Below are positions 5,776 to 7,051 of a stretch of DNA of 7,051 nt, piece after piece. A program made the position numbers and the translations under genes. Within the stretch, counting starts at the first letter, position 1; each line of letters starts with the position of its first letter. The stretch is from Promethearchaeota archaeon. Lineage in GTDB: Archaea; Asgardarchaeota; Lokiarchaeia; Sigyniarchaeales; Promethearchaeaceae. The DNA is taken from the NCBI GenBank assembly GCA_014729055.1, contig WJKO01000012.1:1-7051 (forward strand). The letters run 5' to 3'. A model generated the notes under the pieces. That model was not told where the DNA came from. It made no database searches and saw only the letters and a program-made list of their open reading frames with translations.

Positions 5776-6729
5776 ATGTCAAGTTCATTATTCACTAACA
5801 TATTGCAACTCTATGGATTCATAGCTCTAGGGGTTATAATTAGTCTTTTGCTTAAAAATAAACGAGAACTAATTGGGAAGGTTGCGACATTTTTAATTGT
5901 AAATATATTAACCCCGATAGTTATTTTCCTAACATTGACCACAACAGAATACGCACTACCTTTTTCAATGATTTTTCAAATACTTTTAGTAGAATCGGCA
6001 TCAGTTGGATTTTGTTGGATTACAACATATTATATTTTAAGAAATAAGATTGAAGATAGGAAAAAGCTTGGATCATATATGTTCTTAAACGGATTTCCTA
6101 ATGTAATGATTTATGGGATACCTATTGTAATTGCTTTCTTCAACGAAACTCTAATTGTAATCCCCGTTATTTTTGCATCAGGTGCATTATTTCTAAGGGG
6201 AACACTCGGTATGTATATCGGTGAAAAGTTTGGGGCTGATATATCCTTAAGCTTTAAGGATACTATCAAACGATTGTTCACATTCCCCCCTTTATTAGGA
6301 ATTATTGCGGGTGTTATTGCAATGAATTTGGATTTTAATACGAGTATTCTTATTTCAATAAAAGATATACTCAGTCCATTCTATTCGGGATTGGGGGCCG
6401 TATTAATTGGGCTAATTTTATCCAAGATTGCGGCAAATGAGATTAAATTATACTCTAAGGATATTCTTATCGTTGCAATTTGGCGATTTCTTTTATCATT
6501 CGTTTTCTTTCTCTGTGTTGTTTTCTTATTACACTTTCCAACAGATCAAACAGAGATTCGAACAATATTACTAATAGCAGTCATTGGTCCACCCGCAGTT
6601 ATGAATGTTAGCTTCGCCATGTATTTTAAACTGGATGAGAAATTCGCCGCGATGTCGGTTGCAACAATCACATTAGTTGCATTAATACTCTTACCAATAA
6701 TAATCTATTTTGGGACAAACTTTTTTTGA
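5776..6729 (+). CDS. AEC (auxin efflux carrier) family transporter
   Basis: Encodes 317 residues, the usual size for prokaryotic AEC permeases. About ten hydrophobic helices are visible, near residues 8-26, 38-57, 65-88, 100-122, 126-145, 170-185, 198-217, 230-252, 262-281 and 291-313, arranged as two five-helix halves. FPNVMIYGIPIV (106-117) corresponds to the N-x-G-x-x-G-I-P type crossover of the first half. FTFPPLLGIIAGVIA (168-182) matches the conserved N-P-P-like start of the second half. GPPAVMNVSFAMYF (271-284) is the crossover of the second half. The protein is an integral membrane carrier; prokaryotic members are usually linked to organic-acid or similar anion movement, but no substrate can be assigned here. 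The start is ATG without a Shine-Dalgarno, so a leaderless or short-leader message is likely. Nothing ties it functionally to the pterin genes; it is transcribed divergently from rps2. Confidence 0.85.
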   Translation: MSSSLFTNILQLYGFIALGVIISLLLKNKRELIGKVATFLIVNILTPIVIFLTLTTTEYALPFSMIFQILLVESASVGFCWITTYYILRNKIEDRKKLGSYMFLNGFPNVMIYGIPIVIAFFNETLIVIPVIFASGALFLRGTLGMYIGEKFGADISLSFKDTIKRLFTFPPLLGIIAGVIAMNLDFNTSILISIKDILSPFYSGLGAVLIGLILSKIAANEIKLYSKDILIVAIWRFLLSFVFFLCVVFLLHFPTDQTEIRTILLIAVIGPPAVMNVSFAMYFKLDEKFAAMSVATITLVALILLPIIIYFGTNFF

Positions 6730-6806
6730 TACCAAAAAGGCGAAATTTCATTTATTTCTTAGGGAAGAAAATATTGTTAGATTTTTAAATATATGTCCTT
6801 AGTCAG

Positions 6807-6845
6807 TCTTTACTTGAAAAGTAAAGATAAACAATTTATTTTTTT
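6807..6845 (+). terminator. Hairpin plus T-tract downstream of the AEC gene
   Basis: TCTTTACTT (6807-6815), loop GAA (6816-6818) and AAGTAAAGA (6819-6827) form a perfect 9-bp stem. Eleven bases later comes a run of seven T (6839-6845). The element lies 78 bases after the AEC stop, the right orientation for ending that transcript. The T-tract is the part expected to matter in archaea. Confidence 0.5.
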
Positions 6846-6894
6846 CTAGCAGTAGTTCCAGAATTGTTTTTTCTAATTTTTTCGCAATCAATTG

Positions 6895-6928
6895 AAAACA
6901 ATGCATATAGCAATTCCAATTGTTTTTT
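6895..6928. terminator. Second hairpin with T-run, possibly bidirectional
   Basis: AAAACAAT (6895-6902) pairs with ATTGTTTT (6919-6926) around a 16-base loop and runs into six T (6923-6928). It sits between the converging AEC and zinc-ribbon genes and could serve either strand. The 11-base string AATTGTTTTTT occurs both at 6862-6872 and at 6918-6928, giving two T-tracts in a row. The long loop makes the stem less convincing than the one at 6807-6827. Confidence 0.3.
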
Positions 6929-6963
6929 AATTACCGAATAAAATATGGATATAAAAATACATG

Positions 6964-7051
6964 TTACGTTCTTCTTGCCATGGTTTTTCCACATTTTGGA
7001 CATTTTCGTTTATAACAAGGTGTTCCCGTGACATGAGGAGTAGTATATCCA
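6964..7051 (-). CDS. C-terminus of a zinc-ribbon protein (truncated by the window edge)
   Basis: On the minus strand an open frame enters at the window edge and ends at the TAA at 6966-6964, giving 28 residues: GYTTPHVTGTPCY followed by KRKCPKCGKTMARRT. C-P-K-C-G is one knuckle of a zinc ribbon. The preceding G-Y-T-T-P-H ... G-T-P-C looks like the start of a two-knuckle metal-binding tail found in several small archaeal and anaerobic bacterial proteins, so an upstream C-x-x-C is expected just outside the window. The rest of the protein is not visible and no function can be given. It converges on the AEC gene across a 234-base gap with terminator-like hairpins. Confidence 0.6.
   Translation of the reverse strand, partial: GYTTPHVTGTPCYKRKCPKCGKTMARRT

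Noticed and set aside
1..7051. CRISPR array, insertion sequence, integrase or toxin-antitoxin pair
   Set aside because: No regularly spaced repeats, terminal inverted repeats with target duplications, or transposase, recombinase or toxin motifs were seen on either strand.

Overview
The window is AT-rich (about one-third G+C by eye) and archaeal. A ribosomal protein uS2 gene of archaeal type lies on the minus strand. Five neighbouring genes belong to families linked to tetrahydromethanopterin (H4MPT) synthesis. Promoter-like TATA boxes sit 25-40 bases upstream of several starts, Shine-Dalgarno sequences are weak, and two genes appear to use GTG starts. The genus cannot be fixed from this sequence. 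An archaeon that uses H4MPT as its C1 carrier fits; an Asgard-type lineage is possible but unproven.

Left part (1-4850), pterin/C1-carrier block. It opens with the truncated 3' part of an MptD-type dihydroneopterin aldolase (plus strand). Tail to tail with it, only 9 bases away, is a minus-strand DUF447 protein predicted to be an FMN-binding split barrel. A divergent promoter region (about 1165-1342) separates that gene from a rightward set: a DUF1464 protein with an actin/Hsp70/sugar-kinase-like (ASKHA) fold signature; then, after 129 bases, an AfpA-type flavoprotein; and, 28 bases further on, a large three-part dihydropteroate synthase-like protein. MptD makes the 6-hydroxymethyl-dihydropterin precursor. 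A DHPS-like protein is an obvious candidate for a condensation-related step, and the two flavoproteins are candidates for reduction steps. The exact roles of the DUF447, DUF1464 and DHPS-like proteins are not settled by the sequence.

Middle (4851-5775). A perfect 9-bp hairpin lies between the converging DHPS-like gene and rps2 and probably ends transcription for one or both. rps2 stands alone here rather than in the usual archaeal ribosomal/RNA-polymerase/enolase group. Its upstream region of about 200 bases is shared with a divergent transporter gene and carries inverted repeats built on AAATTG/CAATTT.

Right part (5776-7051). A 10-TM auxin-efflux-carrier (AEC) family permease is followed by a 234-base gap with two hairpins and several T-tracts. 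Next comes the last 28 codons of a minus-strand protein ending in a zinc-ribbon half-site (CPKC), cut by the window edge.

No CRISPR array, tRNA, rRNA, insertion sequence or integrase was seen. The strongest lead for new biology is the set of uncharacterised families (DUF447, DUF1464, DUF6513/DUF4346 DHPS-like) gathered around mptD and afpA.
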